From Limnohabitans sp. B9-3 (GTDB taxonomy: Bacteria > Pseudomonadota > Gammaproteobacteria > Burkholderiales > Burkholderiaceae_C), in the NCBI RefSeq assembly GCF_002778325.1, contig NZ_NESI01000010.1:62001-126000 (forward strand): a stretch of 64,000 bases of DNA, given 5' to 3'. The notes below the pieces were generated by a model. It saw nothing but the letters and a program-made list of their open reading frames with translations, did not search any database and was not told the DNA's origin. Below are positions 17,978 to 27,447 of this stretch, piece by piece; the first letter of the stretch is position 1, and each line of letters begins with the position of its first letter. Made by a program: the position numbers and the translations under genes.

Positions 17978-18381
17978 ACGCACTTGAAATGTTGAAGAAA
18001 ATCAACGCCATGGCCGAGTTCAATCGGTGGTGTGGCATTGAAGTGACGATGGCCGAATCTGGCCTCGTAGAAATTCAGATGCCCTGGCGTCCGGAGGTTG
18101 GGCAGTACTCGGGCTTTTTGCATGCGGGGCTGATCGGCACATTGATCGACACGGCTTGCGGTTTTGCTGCTGCCACGGTGGCGGGCCCGCATTTGTTGGC
18201 AGCGAACTTCTCTGTGAACTGCCTGCGCCCCGCCGTGGGCCAAAAATTCATCGCCCGTGCCCGTGTGGTCAAGCCAGGCAAGGCACAGATTTTCACAAGT
18301 TGTGACTTGTTTGCCGTCGATGCCGAGGGCGAAAAGTTGGTGGCGAATGGCCAGACCTTGCTCACCGTTGTGCAGGCCTGA
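17974..18381 (+). CDS. PaaI-type hotdog-fold acyl-CoA thioesterase
   Basis: This 135-residue single hotdog domain has the family core motif GFLHAGLIGTLIDTACGFAA, in which the HAG turn and following helix hold the catalytic acid (Asp). Proteins of this type hydrolyse aryl- or medium-chain acyl-CoAs and relieve CoA sequestration. Its start ATG overlaps the MerR stop (ATGA). Together with the divergent acyl-CoA ligase it could form a make/break pair for the same CoA esters, which is inference from position. Confidence 0.85.
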   Translation: MNALEMLKKINAMAEFNRWCGIEVTMAESGLVEIQMPWRPEVGQYSGFLHAGLIGTLIDTACGFAAATVAGPHLLAANFSVNCLRPAVGQKFIARARVVKPGKAQIFTSCDLFAVDAEGEKLVANGQTLLTVVQA

Positions 18382-18408
18382 CCCATGTGACGCAAGTGGG
18401 TGGCGCTG

Positions 18409-19026
18409 TTATGTGTTCGATGTGTCCCACAACGCCATTCCCCGCTGCGCCTTGCTCGCGTCGCTAGGTGTGAGCGTCACGGGGCCTTGCGGCGTTTGGC
18501 GCAGCACATCTGCCAGCACCATCAAAGCAGATTCGGGTCCGCTGAGCAGTTCAAGTTCCAGCTCGAGTAACGGATCTTGCAACGCGGTGCCAGGCACATG
18601 GATGCGGCCTTGGTCAAGGGCCACTTCGATCTGAGCCCCGTCGTGCGTCACCACCCAGCGCTGGCGTTCAAAGTCGGTGCAAAACAGCGCTTTTAAATTG
18701 GGACGCAACGCCATCAAATCGGCGGCCAACGAGGTGTCGTCCACCAGTGTGTCGAACTGCAAGGCGCCTGGCGTTGTTGGTCCTTCCCACTCTTGGCGAC
18801 GCGACAAACCGTTCTCGCTTTTTCCAGCCGTCTTCACCGTGAGCAGCCATTGCTCGCCTGCCAATCGTTCGCGCACAGCCATGCGGCGTTGCTTCAAATC
18901 TAGGGCGGGCGTGTCGAAGTAGGTGTTGAGCAGGCGTTGTGTTTGGGCCGGTTGGGTGAGGAGCGGGTGCGTCAACAGTGCAGCCACGTCTTGCTGGCAC
19001 ACGATGAGTTTGAGTTCGGTTTCCAT
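18409..19026 (-). CDS. CYTH-domain protein (inorganic triphosphatase-like)
   Basis: This 205-residue protein starts METELKL, the ExExK signature of CYTH triphosphate tunnel enzymes. Alternating charged strands follow (NTYFDTPALDLKQRRMAVRER; ELELELLSG) that line the tunnel and bind Mg and triphosphate. It resembles the N-terminal domain of E. coli YgiF, which hydrolyses inorganic tripolyphosphate, but lacks the C-terminal CHAD domain. The ATG at 19026 was chosen because the signature must be N-terminal. A membrane glutaredoxin gene lies upstream on the same strand, 68 bases away. Confidence 0.85.
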   Translation of the reverse strand: METELKLIVCQQDVAALLTHPLLTQPAQTQRLLNTYFDTPALDLKQRRMAVRERLAGEQWLLTVKTAGKSENGLSRRQEWEGPTTPGALQFDTLVDDTSLAADLMALRPNLKALFCTDFERQRWVVTHDGAQIEVALDQGRIHVPGTALQDPLLELELELLSGPESALMVLADVLRQTPQGPVTLTPSDASKAQRGMALWDTSNT

Positions 19027-19094
19027 GGTGTGAGGACTTGTGCCGAGCCAGACACGTTGCGCTGAGAACGGACGCGCTGAGGCGGCGAAAGATT

Positions 19095-19493
19095 TCAACG
19101 AGGGGCGTTCTCGAAGCGTGCGCGCAGGTAGGTCACGATGGCCGTCGAGTCTTGCAGCCACTGAGTTTGGCCGTTGGCGTCGGTGATTTGCAGGCAAGGC
19201 ACTTTGGTGGCACCCGTGCCTTCTAGCAGTGCGTTGCGGTGGGTGCTGTCGTGTTGTGCATCGCGCTTGTCGATCGGCAATGACAGGCGGCGCATTTCTT
19301 GGCGCACCTTGATGCAAAACGGGCAGGTGTTGAACTGGTACAGCACCATGGTCTGGCATTGCAGGTTGACCGTGGTTTGTGCGGCGGGGTCGCGCTGCAC
19401 GCCCTTGGGCTGGGTGAGTCGCTCTTTGAGCAGCATGACGGGGCCGAGGACGAGGCGCACGGTTTTAAAGAAGACACGGATGACAGGTTTCAT
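19095..19493 (-). CDS. Membrane-anchored glutaredoxin-like protein
   Basis: The 132-residue product has an N-terminal hydrophobic segment (about 5-22, FFKTVRLVLGPVMLL), a short basic linker and then a glutaredoxin domain with CPFC at 57-60 and the TKVPCLQI cis-Pro loop. The arrangement (uncleaved anchor plus dithiol glutaredoxin) suggests a glutathione-dependent reductase tethered to the inner membrane, facing the cytoplasm. The ATG at 19493 is preferred; an in-frame start 17 codons upstream would remove the N-terminal position of the anchor. It is divergent from slyD. Confidence 0.8.
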   Translation of the reverse strand: MKPVIRVFFKTVRLVLGPVMLLKERLTQPKGVQRDPAAQTTVNLQCQTMVLYQFNTCPFCIKVRQEMRRLSLPIDKRDAQHDSTHRNALLEGTGATKVPCLQITDANGQTQWLQDSTAIVTYLRARFENAPR

Positions 19494-19570
19494 GGGTGGG
19501 AATGGTAAGGCCTGAAGGCAGTTGAGCCGTGTGGTCGTGGACAATGGCGCTTTTCATTCAAAGCCTAGCC

Positions 19571-20044
19571 ATGCACATCACTCAAGACACGGCCGTCACC
19601 ATCAAATACCAAGTCACCACACCCACTGGCAAGCCTTTGGACTCGGGGCAATTGGCCTATTTGCACGGCGGCTACGAAAACATTTTTCCAAAGGTCGAAG
19701 CCGCACTCAATGGCCAAGCGGTGGGCTTTGCCGTCACGCTGGATTTGAGCGCAGAAGATGCCTTTGGCGAGCGCGACGAATCGTTGGTGCGCGTCATTCC
19801 TAAAGCCGAATTTCCACCGGGCGTGAAAGTGGGCGGGCAGTTGCAAGGCGCAGGCGCTGACGGGCAACCGCAAGTGTTCAACGTGGTCAAAATCAAAGGG
19901 CCCGAAGTCCACCTCGATGGCAACCACGCGCTGGCGGGCCAAGCGCTGCGTTTTAGCTGCAGCGTCACGGAAGTGCGTGCTGCCACGGCTGAAGAAATTA
20001 CCCACCGCCATGTGCATGGCGCGCATGGGCATCAGCACGACTAG
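19571..20044 (+). CDS. slyD: FKBP-type peptidyl-prolyl isomerase SlyD
   Basis: SlyD (157 residues) is a cytoplasmic prolyl isomerase and chaperone. The split FKBP domain surrounds an insert-in-flap domain (LSAEDAFGERDESLVRVIPKA, a SlyD hallmark), and the C terminus is histidine-rich (HRHVHGAHGHQHD), binding nickel for hydrogenase or urease maturation. The tail is shorter than in E. coli SlyD. The ATG at 19571 fits the family start (MHITQDTAVTIKY). It converges on uvrA, 29 bases apart. Confidence 0.92.
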   Translation: MHITQDTAVTIKYQVTTPTGKPLDSGQLAYLHGGYENIFPKVEAALNGQAVGFAVTLDLSAEDAFGERDESLVRVIPKAEFPPGVKVGGQLQGAGADGQPQVFNVVKIKGPEVHLDGNHALAGQALRFSCSVTEVRAATAEEITHRHVHGAHGHQHD

Positions 20045-20073
20045 GTGACGATGCGGAGCTGCCGCTGCGCCGC

Positions 20074-23000
20074 TCAGTTTTTCAACAAGCGCTTCAAGTA
20101 TCTGCCCGTGAAACTGGCTGCGTTGTCGGCCAAGTCTTCGGGTGTACCCACACCAACCACCATGCCACCGCCCGAGCCGCCCTCTGGCCCCATGTCAATC
20201 AGCCAGTCGGCGGTTTTGATCACGTCGAGGTTGTGCTCAATGATGACGATGGTGTTGCCTGCGTCGCGCAGGTGTTGCAACACTTTGAGCAGCAGCGCAA
20301 TGTCGGCAAAGTGCAGGCCCGTGGTGGGCTCGTCCAAGATGTAAAGCGTGCGGCCGGTGTCGCGCTTGCTCAGCTCCAAGGCCAGCTTCACGCGTTGCGC
20401 CTCACCGCCCGAAAGGGTGGTGGCGGCTTGGCCGAGTTGCAGGTACGACAAGCCCACGTCCATCAAGGTTTGCAGCTTGCGGGCGATGTTGGGTACGGCG
20501 TTGAAAAACACCAGCGCGGCTTCGACGGTGAGCGTCAAAATTTGCGCGATGTTTTTGCCCTTGTACATGACCTCTAGCGTTTCGCGGTTGTAGCGCAAGC
20601 CCGCGCACACATCGCAAGGCACATACACGTCGGGCAAGAAGTGCATTTCGACTTTCACCATGCCGTCGCCTTGGCAGGCCTCGCAGCGGCCACCGCCTGA
20701 GCCTGCGGCCACGTTGAAGCTGAATCGCCCCGGGCCATAGCCACGTTCGCGCGCCATGGGCACTTCGGCCAAGAGTTCCCGAATGGGCGTGAACAAGCCG
20801 GTGTAGGTGGCGGGGTTGCTGCGGGGCGTGCGGCCAATGGGCGACTGGTCGACGTTGATGACTTTGTCGAAGTAGTCGAGGCCCGTGATTTCGTCGTGTG
20901 CCGCGGGCTCGTCGTGGGCGCGGTGAATGGCGTGTGCGGCCGCGGTGTACAGCGTTTCGTTGACCAGCGTTGATTTGCCCGAGCCCGAGACGCCCGTGAC
21001 GCAGGTGAGCAAGCCCACGGGGAAGTCGGCGGTCACGTTTTTGAGGTTGTTGCCACGCGCGCCTTTGATGCGGATGACTTGGTGCTCGCTCGCGTCTTTG
21101 TCGAGCTTGCGGTTGTAGACCAAGTCGTCGGCGGGTACGGGCCAAAAGCTGTTGCGCTTTGTCGGCACGTCAATGCGCAGGGTTTGCGCCAAATAGCGGC
21201 CGGTCAGCGAGTTGGGGTTGGCCTCAATCTCGGCGGGTGTGCCGCTGGCCATCACTTGGCCACCGTGCACGCCCGCGCCGGGGCCCATGTCCACGCAGAA
21301 GTCGGCGCAACGGATCATGTCTTCGTCGTGCTCGACCACGATCACGCTGTTGCCAATATTGCGCAGGTGTTTGAGGGTGTCGATCAGGCGGTCGTTGTCG
21401 CGTTGGTGCAGGCCGATGCTGGGCTCGTCCAACACGTACATCACGCCGGTCAGACCCGAGCCAATTTGCGATGCGAGGCGAATGCGTTGTGCTTCGCCGC
21501 CCGATAAGGTGTCGGCGCTGCGGTCGAGGCTGAGGTAGTTCAGGCCCACGTCGTTCAAGAACTTCAGGCGTGAGGCAATTTCGCGCACCACTTTGTCGGC
21601 AATCTCGGCTTTTGCGCCTTGCAGCTGCAGGGTGTTGAAGTAGCCGAAACATTCACCCAGCGTGGTGTGGCTGATATCGAAAATGCCGCGCATTTGTTCG
21701 CCATCGCCAATGCGCACGTTGCGCGCTTCGCGGCGCAGGCGAGTACCGCCGCAGGCCACGCACGAGCGCGAGCCACGGTAGCGGGCCAAGTCTTCGCGCA
21801 CCACCACCGAGTCGGTCTCGTGGTAGCGGCGCTCCATGTTGACCAAGATGCCTTCGAAGGGGTGTTTTTTGCTGAGCTTTTTGCCACCCGAGGCACCGCT
21901 GTCCAAGCTGTAGTTGAACTTGATTTCTTCGTCGCCCGAGCCGTACAAGAGCACTTGGCGCATCTCGGGGCTGAGGTCTTCAAAGGGCGCGTCAATGTCG
22001 AACTTGTAATGTTTGGCCAAGCTCTCGAGCAGGGTGAAGTAATGCGCGTTGCGGCGGTCCCAGCCTTTGATGGCGCCGCTGCCAAGGCTCAACGACGGAA
22101 ATGCCACCACGCGCGCAGGATCGAAAAAGTCTTGATGGCCTAAGCCGTCGCACGAGGGGCAAGCGCCCACGGGTGAGTTGAACGAAAACAAGCGGGGCTC
22201 GAGTTCGCTGATGGAGTAGGTGCACTGCGGGCAAGAAAACTTGGCGTTGAAGCTGTGCTCTACGCCTGTGTCCATTTCTAGCGCGATGGCGCGGCCTTCA
22301 GCCAAACGCAAGGCAGCTTCAAAGCTTTCGGCCAAACGCTGGCGCAGGGCGGGCGGCGGTGGTGCTGTGGGCGTGATGGCGATGTCGCCAATGCTGGGCG
22401 CTTTGAACGTGTCAGGGGCAGCCGCAGGCGCTGGCGCTTCGTGGCGCACCTTGATGCGGTCCACTACCACGTCGATATCGTGTTTCTCGGTTTTCTTCAG
22501 CTCCGGCAGTTCGTCGTATTCGTAGACCTTGCCCTCGATGCGAAAACGCACATAGCCCTGGGCTTGCAGCTGCGTGAAAAGCTCGCTGTATTCGCCCTTG
22601 CGGTTGCGCGCGATGGGCGCGAGCAGCATGAGCTTGGTGTCTTCGGGCAGGGCCATGACGGCGTCCACCATTTGCGACACGCTTTGCGCTTGCAGCGCCA
22701 AGTTGTGGTCAGGGCAATAGGGCGTGCCGGCGCGAGCAAACAGCAGGCGCAGGTAGTCGTGAATTTCGGTCACCGTGCCCACGGTGGAGCGCGGGTTGTG
22801 GCTGGTGGCTTTTTGCTCAATGCTGATGGCGGGCGACAGGCCCTCAATCAGGTCCACATCGGGCTTGTCCAAGCGGCCCAAAAACTGGCGGGCGTAGGCC
22901 GACAGGCTTTCCACATAACGGCGCTGGCCTTCGGCATACAACGTGTCAAACGCAAGGCTGGATTTGCCCGAGCCCGACAAACCCGTGATGACCACCAACT

Positions 23001-23133
23001 GGTTGCGCGGAATGTCGAGGTCGATGTTTTTCAGGTTGTGCGTACGCGCCCCGCGAATGCTGATGTTTCGCATGGCGGAGGGGTGGTTCAGGGCAAGGCC
23101 TAAGTAGGCGCCGTCATCGGTGGGTTTGTTCAC
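20074..23133 (-). CDS. uvrA: Excinuclease ABC subunit A
   Basis: UvrA is the damage-sensing ATPase of nucleotide excision repair. Both ABC modules are intact: Walker [10 protein letters not shown] (51-59) and GVSGSGKST, signatures LSGGEAQRI and LSGGEAQRV, and zinc modules CPQC/CPSC and CEAC/CDVC. At 1019 residues it is about 80 longer than E. coli UvrA. Part of this is an N-terminal extension (GTG start at 23133; the conserved part begins at Met21, ATG at 23073) and part a Pro/Ala-rich insert near residues 231-265. I see no LexA-type CTGT-N8-ACAG box upstream. It is divergent from the MFS-ssb pair. Confidence 0.97.
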   Translation of the reverse strand: MNKPTDDGAYLGLALNHPSAMRNISIRGARTHNLKNIDLDIPRNQLVVITGLSGSGKSSLAFDTLYAEGQRRYVESLSAYARQFLGRLDKPDVDLIEGLSPAISIEQKATSHNPRSTVGTVTEIHDYLRLLFARAGTPYCPDHNLALQAQSVSQMVDAVMALPEDTKLMLLAPIARNRKGEYSELFTQLQAQGYVRFRIEGKVYEYDELPELKKTEKHDIDVVVDRIKVRHEAPAPAAAPDTFKAPSIGDIAITPTAPPPPALRQRLAESFEAALRLAEGRAIALEMDTGVEHSFNAKFSCPQCTYSISELEPRLFSFNSPVGACPSCDGLGHQDFFDPARVVAFPSLSLGSGAIKGWDRRNAHYFTLLESLAKHYKFDIDAPFEDLSPEMRQVLLYGSGDEEIKFNYSLDSGASGGKKLSKKHPFEGILVNMERRYHETDSVVVREDLARYRGSRSCVACGGTRLRREARNVRIGDGEQMRGIFDISHTTLGECFGYFNTLQLQGAKAEIADKVVREIASRLKFLNDVGLNYLSLDRSADTLSGGEAQRIRLASQIGSGLTGVMYVLDEPSIGLHQRDNDRLIDTLKHLRNIGNSVIVVEHDEDMIRCADFCVDMGPGAGVHGGQVMASGTPAEIEANPNSLTGRYLAQTLRIDVPTKRNSFWPVPADDLVYNRKLDKDASEHQVIRIKGARGNNLKNVTADFPVGLLTCVTGVSGSGKSTLVNETLYTAAAHAIHRAHDEPAAHDEITGLDYFDKVINVDQSPIGRTPRSNPATYTGLFTPIRELLAEVPMARERGYGPGRFSFNVAAGSGGGRCEACQGDGMVKVEMHFLPDVYVPCDVCAGLRYNRETLEVMYKGKNIAQILTLTVEAALVFFNAVPNIARKLQTLMDVGLSYLQLGQAATTLSGGEAQRVKLALELSKRDTGRTLYILDEPTTGLHFADIALLLKVLQHLRDAGNTIVIIEHNLDVIKTADWLIDMGPEGGSGGGMVVGVGTPEDLADNAASFTGRYLKRLLKN

Positions 23134-23213
23134 GGGGCAATCAAATTAAGGGCAACCCGCCATGATAGTGGCGGCGTAAGTCATTGCCAAGGAATGCGGG
23201 ACAATAACAGGCT

Positions 23214-24452
23214 GTGACGACCAATTTAAACCCCAACCCCACGCCAGAAGACAGCCCCACCATGACGCCCATGGAGCTGCGATCCAGTTTCACGCTTGCG
23301 TCCATTTTCTCGCTCCGGTTGCTCGGTTTGTTCTTGGTGATGCCCGTATTTGCGCTTGAAGCGCGCAAGTACCCAGGCGGGGATGACCCCGCGCTGATTG
23401 GCCTAGCCATGGGCATCTACGGTTTGACGCAAGGCCTGTTGCAAATCCCCTTTGGCATGGCGTCAGACCGATTTGGCCGCAAGCGCGTGATCCTGTTTGG
23501 CCTGATTGTGTTTGCCTTGGGCAGTTTGTATGCGGGTTGTGCGGACTCGCTCTGGGAGCTTTTGGTGGGACGTGCCTTGCAAGGTGCGGGTGCGGTGTCT
23601 GCTGCAGTGACGGCCTTGTTGGCGGATCAAACCCGTGACGTGGTGCGCACCAAAGCGCTGGCACTGGTCAGCGCTGGCATTGGACTCATGTTTGCTCTAT
23701 CTCTGGTGGTGGCCCCTTTGTTAGTGGCCCACATCGGGTTGGCAGGTTTGTTTTTTCTCACGGCCGTCCTGGCTGTGATGGGTATGGCGGTCGTGGTGTG
23801 GGCGGTACCTCCTGCACCTGCCGTCCTCAAAGATGCAGGGCGAGGTGGTTTGCGTCAAGTGCTGTCTAACCCTGCATTGCTGCGTTTGAACATCGGCGTG
23901 TTTGTGTTGAACGCCGTGCAACTGGCCATGTGGGTGGTGGTGCCTGCCTTGTTGGTGCAGGCGGGCTGGGTGAAAGACGACCATTGGCAAATTTATTTGC
24001 CAGCCGTTTTGGGCTCCTTCGTGGTCATGGGCGGCGTGTTCCCGCTGGAGCGCCGTGGCTATCTGCGTGCTGTCTTTTTAAGCGCGATTGCTTTGTTGGC
24101 TTTTGTGCAGTTGGCTTTGTTGTGGGTATCGTCGGGCTCGCCCAGCATCATGTGGTTGGCTTGGTTGCTGTTTGCTTTCTTTTGTGGCTTCAACGTGTTG
24201 GAGGCGACGCAACCCAGCATGGTGTCGCGCATCGCACCCGCTTCGTCGCGGGGTGCAGCCATGGGCATCTACAACACCTTGCAGTCCTTGGGCTTTTTTG
24301 TGGGTGGCTTGATGGGTGGTCAGTTGGCCAAAAGTTACGGCACGCAAGGCCTGTTTTTAACTTGCGCGGCACTCATGGTGCTGTGGCTGGTGGTAGCTTG
24401 GCCCATGGTGGCCCCTCAACGTGCGGCACCGTCCGTAACACCCCATAATTAG
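23214..24452 (+). CDS. MFS transporter, DHA1 type (YajR-like)
   Basis: This is a twelve-helix major facilitator (412 residues) with the motif A loop GMASDRFGRKRV between helices 2 and 3 and RALQGAGAVSAAV in helix 4 (motif B region), typical of proton-driven drug exporters. It resembles YajR but ends after helix 12, so the C-terminal YAM domain is missing. The start at 23214 is GTG; an ATG at 23262 leaves the helices intact and is an alternative. GACAAT lies 8 bases before the GTG. The uvrA-MFS-ssb order is common in betaproteobacteria. Confidence 0.85.
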   Translation: MTTNLNPNPTPEDSPTMTPMELRSSFTLASIFSLRLLGLFLVMPVFALEARKYPGGDDPALIGLAMGIYGLTQGLLQIPFGMASDRFGRKRVILFGLIVFALGSLYAGCADSLWELLVGRALQGAGAVSAAVTALLADQTRDVVRTKALALVSAGIGLMFALSLVVAPLLVAHIGLAGLFFLTAVLAVMGMAVVVWAVPPAPAVLKDAGRGGLRQVLSNPALLRLNIGVFVLNAVQLAMWVVVPALLVQAGWVKDDHWQIYLPAVLGSFVVMGGVFPLERRGYLRAVFLSAIALLAFVQLALLWVSSGSPSIMWLAWLLFAFFCGFNVLEATQPSMVSRIAPASSRGAAMGIYNTLQSLGFFVGGLMGGQLAKSYGTQGLFLTCAALMVLWLVVAWPMVAPQRAAPSVTPHN

Positions 24453-24475
24453 CCTATATCTGGAGGAATTTACCC

Positions 24476-24976
24476 ATGGCATCTGTGAACAAAGTCATCC
24501 TCGTCGGCAACTGCGGCCGCGACCCCGAAGTGCGCTACTTGCCTAGCGGCCAAGCTGTGGCCAACGTGAGCGTGGCGACATCCAGCAAGCGCAAAGACAA
24601 AAACAGCGGTGAGATGATTGAAGACACCCAGTGGCACCGCGTCACCTTCTATGACCGCTTGGCCGAGATTGCTGGTGAATACGTCAAAAAAGGCCGTCCT
24701 ATTTATGTGGAAGGCCGCTTGAAATACGGTGTTTACACCGACAAAACCACCGGCGTGGAAAAGAACACCGTCGACATCATTGCGACCGAGCTGCAACTCT
24801 TGGGCGGCCGTGAAGGCATGGGCGGTCCCAGCGGTGGTGGCGAAGAAGGTGGCGGTGGCTACAGCCGTCCTGCAGCCCCTGCTCGTCAAGCTGCCCCAGC
24901 GCCGCAACGTCAAGCACCTGCACCCGCTCCTGCACGCGGTGGGTTTGACGACATGGACGATGACATTCCATTTTGA
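24476..24976 (+). CDS. ssb: Single-stranded DNA-binding protein
   Basis: SSB (166 residues) coats single-stranded DNA in replication and repair. It has the OB fold at 1-110 (MASVNKVILVGNCGRDPEVRY, EDTQWHRVTFYDRLAEIAGEY, YVEGRLKYG), then a Gly/Pro/Ala/Gln linker and the acidic tip DDMDDDIPF that recruits partner proteins. A strong Shine-Dalgarno (GGAGG) lies 9 bases before the ATG, one of the clearest in this window. A strong terminator follows. Confidence 0.97.
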   Translation: MASVNKVILVGNCGRDPEVRYLPSGQAVANVSVATSSKRKDKNSGEMIEDTQWHRVTFYDRLAEIAGEYVKKGRPIYVEGRLKYGVYTDKTTGVEKNTVDIIATELQLLGGREGMGGPSGGGEEGGGGYSRPAAPARQAAPAPQRQAPAPAPARGGFDDMDDDIPF

Positions 24977-25018
24977 GGCTTTGAGGATTCGATTGGCACC
25001 CCTGCCGACGCGAATGAG

Positions 25019-25049
25019 AAGCCGGTTGATCTCAGGTCAACCGGCTTTT
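25019..25049 (+). terminator. Rho-independent terminator after ssb
   Basis: A perfect 9-bp stem, GCCGGTTGA (25021-25029) with TCAACCGGC (25037-25045), has a 7-base loop and is followed by TTTT; the two bases before it can also pair with the T-run. It separates ssb from the J-domain gene. Confidence 0.9.
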
Positions 25050-25075
25050 ACGTTATTGGCCTATCCGTGAATTGA

Positions 25076-25549
25076 ATGAAAAATCACTATAAAACATTGG
25101 GCCTGCTGCACGACGCAGAAGAGGTGGTGATCAAAGCTGCATACAAGGCCTTGGCGCAAAAGTACCATCCGGATCGGCACCTCTCCAACAAGGTCGAAAA
25201 CACGGCCAAGATGGCGTTGCTGAATGAGTCTTACGCGGTCATTGGCAACCCTGCGCTGCGCAAAATTTATGACGATTTGCGGGCATCGTTGGTGGCTAAG
25301 AAGGCACCTGCGGAAGTCAAACCTGCGCCGGTTAAGTCCAAGGAGACGCAGGAATTGATTGCCAGGCTCGATAAAAATTCACTGGATGAAATCCAGGTCA
25401 TCGATCTGTTTGAAAAAGCGTTTGACTGCCGAATCCGCATTCACCACGGTTGGATCAACACGTATTCTTTGATCCGCGGGGGGGTCACGCAACCTATTGA
25501 TTTCGAGACCATCAAATCTGATTTGGTGGCCCATCTCAGCAAGGACTAG
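25076..25549 (+). CDS. J-domain protein with unknown C-terminal domain
   Basis: The 157-residue product begins with a complete J domain (about 1-70) carrying HPD at 31-33 in YHPDRH, so it should stimulate a DnaK-type ATPase. A Lys/Pro/Ala linker (75-95) leads to a C-terminal unit of about 55 residues (LDKNSLDEIQVIDLFEKAFDCRIRIHHG...) that I do not recognise and that should define the client. It lacks the DnaJ Gly/Phe, zinc and substrate-binding regions. Base composition is more AT-rich than its neighbours. It is followed after 10 bases by a zinc-ribbon protein gene with its own Shine-Dalgarno, clearly an operon. Confidence 0.8.
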   Translation: MKNHYKTLGLLHDAEEVVIKAAYKALAQKYHPDRHLSNKVENTAKMALLNESYAVIGNPALRKIYDDLRASLVAKKAPAEVKPAPVKSKETQELIARLDKNSLDEIQVIDLFEKAFDCRIRIHHGWINTYSLIRGGVTQPIDFETIKSDLVAHLSKD

Positions 25550-25559
25550 GAGACTCGCC

Positions 25560-26339
25560 ATGCCGTATCCGTTTGAGCATCTCCGATCTGACGCGCAGCA
25601 GGCGAAACTGTTCCGAGAAAAACTGCCTCAATTGAATGCGGCTATGCCTGAGTTTTTTCGAACCATGGCGATTGCGCAGCACAGCATTGCGCAAAAAAAT
25701 ATGTTTGGGAACCCGCAGGGCATTCGCCAAGATTTGGGGTTTGAGACGGCGCTGCGTTTGGTGCTGATGGCAGGCTTGAACGAGCGCTTGTTCACCATCA
25801 ATGAAGACACCAAGAGTTTGGTCAATCTCTTGCGTTTGCTGGTGCTCAAGTGGTACTCGTTTGGCAATCAGGTCGATGCGTGTTTGTATTTCGGCCATTA
25901 CTTTTATGCGTTCCAAAGCCACTCGCAATATGCCGTGAAGTTGCTGATGGAGCAGTCGCGGTTGGTGGCGCCCGAAGCGGACAAAGTGGTGCCGAACAAG
26001 GAGGGGCTGGCCTTGATTGGCATGTCGCCTGAGCCGCGTTGGTACAAATCTGTCGATGGGGTGGGCGACAAGCTATCGACGATTTTTTTAGAGATCGCCG
26101 ACTTGGCCACGGTGGATGCCCAGGTCTCAGGCTTTCAAGTTCATTTTAAAAAGTCGAACCAATACGACTTGAGGGCGCCGCTTTTTATACGCGCGGATGC
26201 CATCGAAGTACCGGAAGTCCTGAACGACAAAGTGATTGTGCGTTGCCCGCATTGCGGCCAAAAATGCCGAGGCCATTACTTTCGCCACATTGAGATCACG
26301 TGTCCCAAGTGCCAAGGCCATTGGTCACAACGGATGTGA
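25560..26339 (+). CDS. Unknown helical protein with C-terminal zinc ribbon
   Basis: I do not recognise this 259-residue family. Residues 1-150 look mostly helical and amphipathic, with no signal or membrane segment. Residues 229-251 form a treble-clef/zinc-ribbon: CPHC at 229-232 and CPKC at 248-251, with an extra Cys236 and several histidines, ending in GHWSQRM. The ATG at 25560 is preceded by TAGGAGACTCGCC. It is tightly linked to the upstream J-domain gene, so the J protein may deliver Hsp70 to it or to a complex containing it (inference). It overlaps the end of the convergent mnmA gene by 15 bases. Codon use is less GC-rich than the flanking core genes, which may mean it was acquired. Confidence 0.7.
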   Translation: MPYPFEHLRSDAQQAKLFREKLPQLNAAMPEFFRTMAIAQHSIAQKNMFGNPQGIRQDLGFETALRLVLMAGLNERLFTINEDTKSLVNLLRLLVLKWYSFGNQVDACLYFGHYFYAFQSHSQYAVKLLMEQSRLVAPEADKVVPNKEGLALIGMSPEPRWYKSVDGVGDKLSTIFLEIADLATVDAQVSGFQVHFKKSNQYDLRAPLFIRADAIEVPEVLNDKVIVRCPHCGQKCRGHYFRHIEITCPKCQGHWSQRM

Positions 26340-27440
26340 CGCGCTGGCAATCACCCCGCCACCCAAACAAACGTCACCGTCATACAGCACAGCCGATTGG
26401 CCCGGTGTGACGGCCCATTGAGGATCATCAAAGGCGAGCACCAGCTCGCCTTTTTCGTTGTAGCTCAGTGCACAAGGTGCATCGGTTTGGCGGTAGCGTG
26501 TTTTGGCGGCGTAGCGGCCGGGAGCTGGTTGATGCGGCGCACACCAGCTCAGATCGTCCGCATGCAGTGCGCTGTACAGCAACCATGGGTGATCGTGGCC
26601 TTGCACTGCGAACAAGGTGTTGGTGGCTAAGTCTTTACGGGCCACAAACCACGGGTGGTGTTCGCCGCCACCACGTTGTGCACCCTTTTCCTTGAGACCG
26701 CCAATACCCAAGCCCTGACGTTGCCCCAGTGTGTAAAAACTCAAGCCCACATGGTTGCCGATTTTGCGCCCTCGCTCGTCCTTGATGGGCCCGGGCGCGT
26801 TGGCGATGTAGCGGTTTAAGAAGTCGCGGAAAGGGCGCTCGCCAATGAAGCAAATGCCCGTGGAGTCTTTTTTCTTGGCGTTGGGTAGGCCGATCTCGTC
26901 GGCGATGCGACGGACTTCGGTTTTGTGCAACTCGCCCACGGGGAACATGGTTTTGGACAGCTGCGCTTGGTTCAAGCGGTGCAAAAAATAACTTTGGTCT
27001 TTGCTGGGGTCCAAGCCTTTGAGCAACTGAAATTCCCCGTCCACGTCACGCACGCGCGCGTAATGGCCGGTGGCGATTTTGTCTGCGCCCAAGCGCATGG
27101 CGTGATCAAGGAATGCTTTGAACTTGATTTCGGCATTGCACAAAATGTCTGGGTTGGGCGTGCGCCCGTTTTGGTACTCGCGCAAAAACTCGGCGAACAC
27201 GCGGTCTTTGTACTCGGCGGCGAAGTTGACGTGTTCAATCTCAATGCCGACCACGTCAGCCACGGCGGCGGCGTCGACAAAGTCAATGTTGGAGGAACAA
27301 AACTCGGAATCGTCATCGTCTTCCCAGTTTTTCATGAAGATGCCGATGACCTCATAGCCCTGCTGTTTGAGCAGGTAGGCGGTGACCGCCGAGTCCACGC
27401 CACCGCTGAGTCCCACCACCACACGTTTGTTCTTTGCCAT
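26325..27440 (-). CDS. mnmA: tRNA-specific 2-thiouridylase
   Basis: MnmA (371 residues) thiolates U34 of Lys, Glu and Gln tRNAs using sulfur relayed through the Tus proteins. The PP-loop SGGVDSA (12-18), catalytic Cys101 in [12 protein letters not shown], second catalytic Cys197 in [15 protein letters not shown] and the [10 protein letters not shown] segment are all present. Its -10-like sequence overlaps the stop codon of nudJ, and the nudJ-mnmA order is the same as in E. coli. The 3' end overlaps the convergent zinc-ribbon gene. Confidence 0.96.
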   Translation of the reverse strand: MAKNKRVVVGLSGGVDSAVTAYLLKQQGYEVIGIFMKNWEDDDDSEFCSSNIDFVDAAAVADVVGIEIEHVNFAAEYKDRVFAEFLREYQNGRTPNPDILCNAEIKFKAFLDHAMRLGADKIATGHYARVRDVDGEFQLLKGLDPSKDQSYFLHRLNQAQLSKTMFPVGELHKTEVRRIADEIGLPNAKKKDSTGICFIGERPFRDFLNRYIANAPGPIKDERGRKIGNHVGLSFYTLGQRQGLGIGGLKEKGAQRGGGEHHPWFVARKDLATNTLFAVQGHDHPWLLYSALHADDLSWCAPHQPAPGRYAAKTRYRQTDAPCALSYNEKGELVLAFDDPQWAVTPGQSAVLYDGDVCLGGGVIASASHPL

Positions 27441-27447
27441 AGGGGCA

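Noticed and set aside
23134-23213. LexA/SOS box between uvrA and the MFS gene
   Set aside because: No CTGT-N8-ACAG dyad; the ACAGGCTGT sequence has the wrong spacing.
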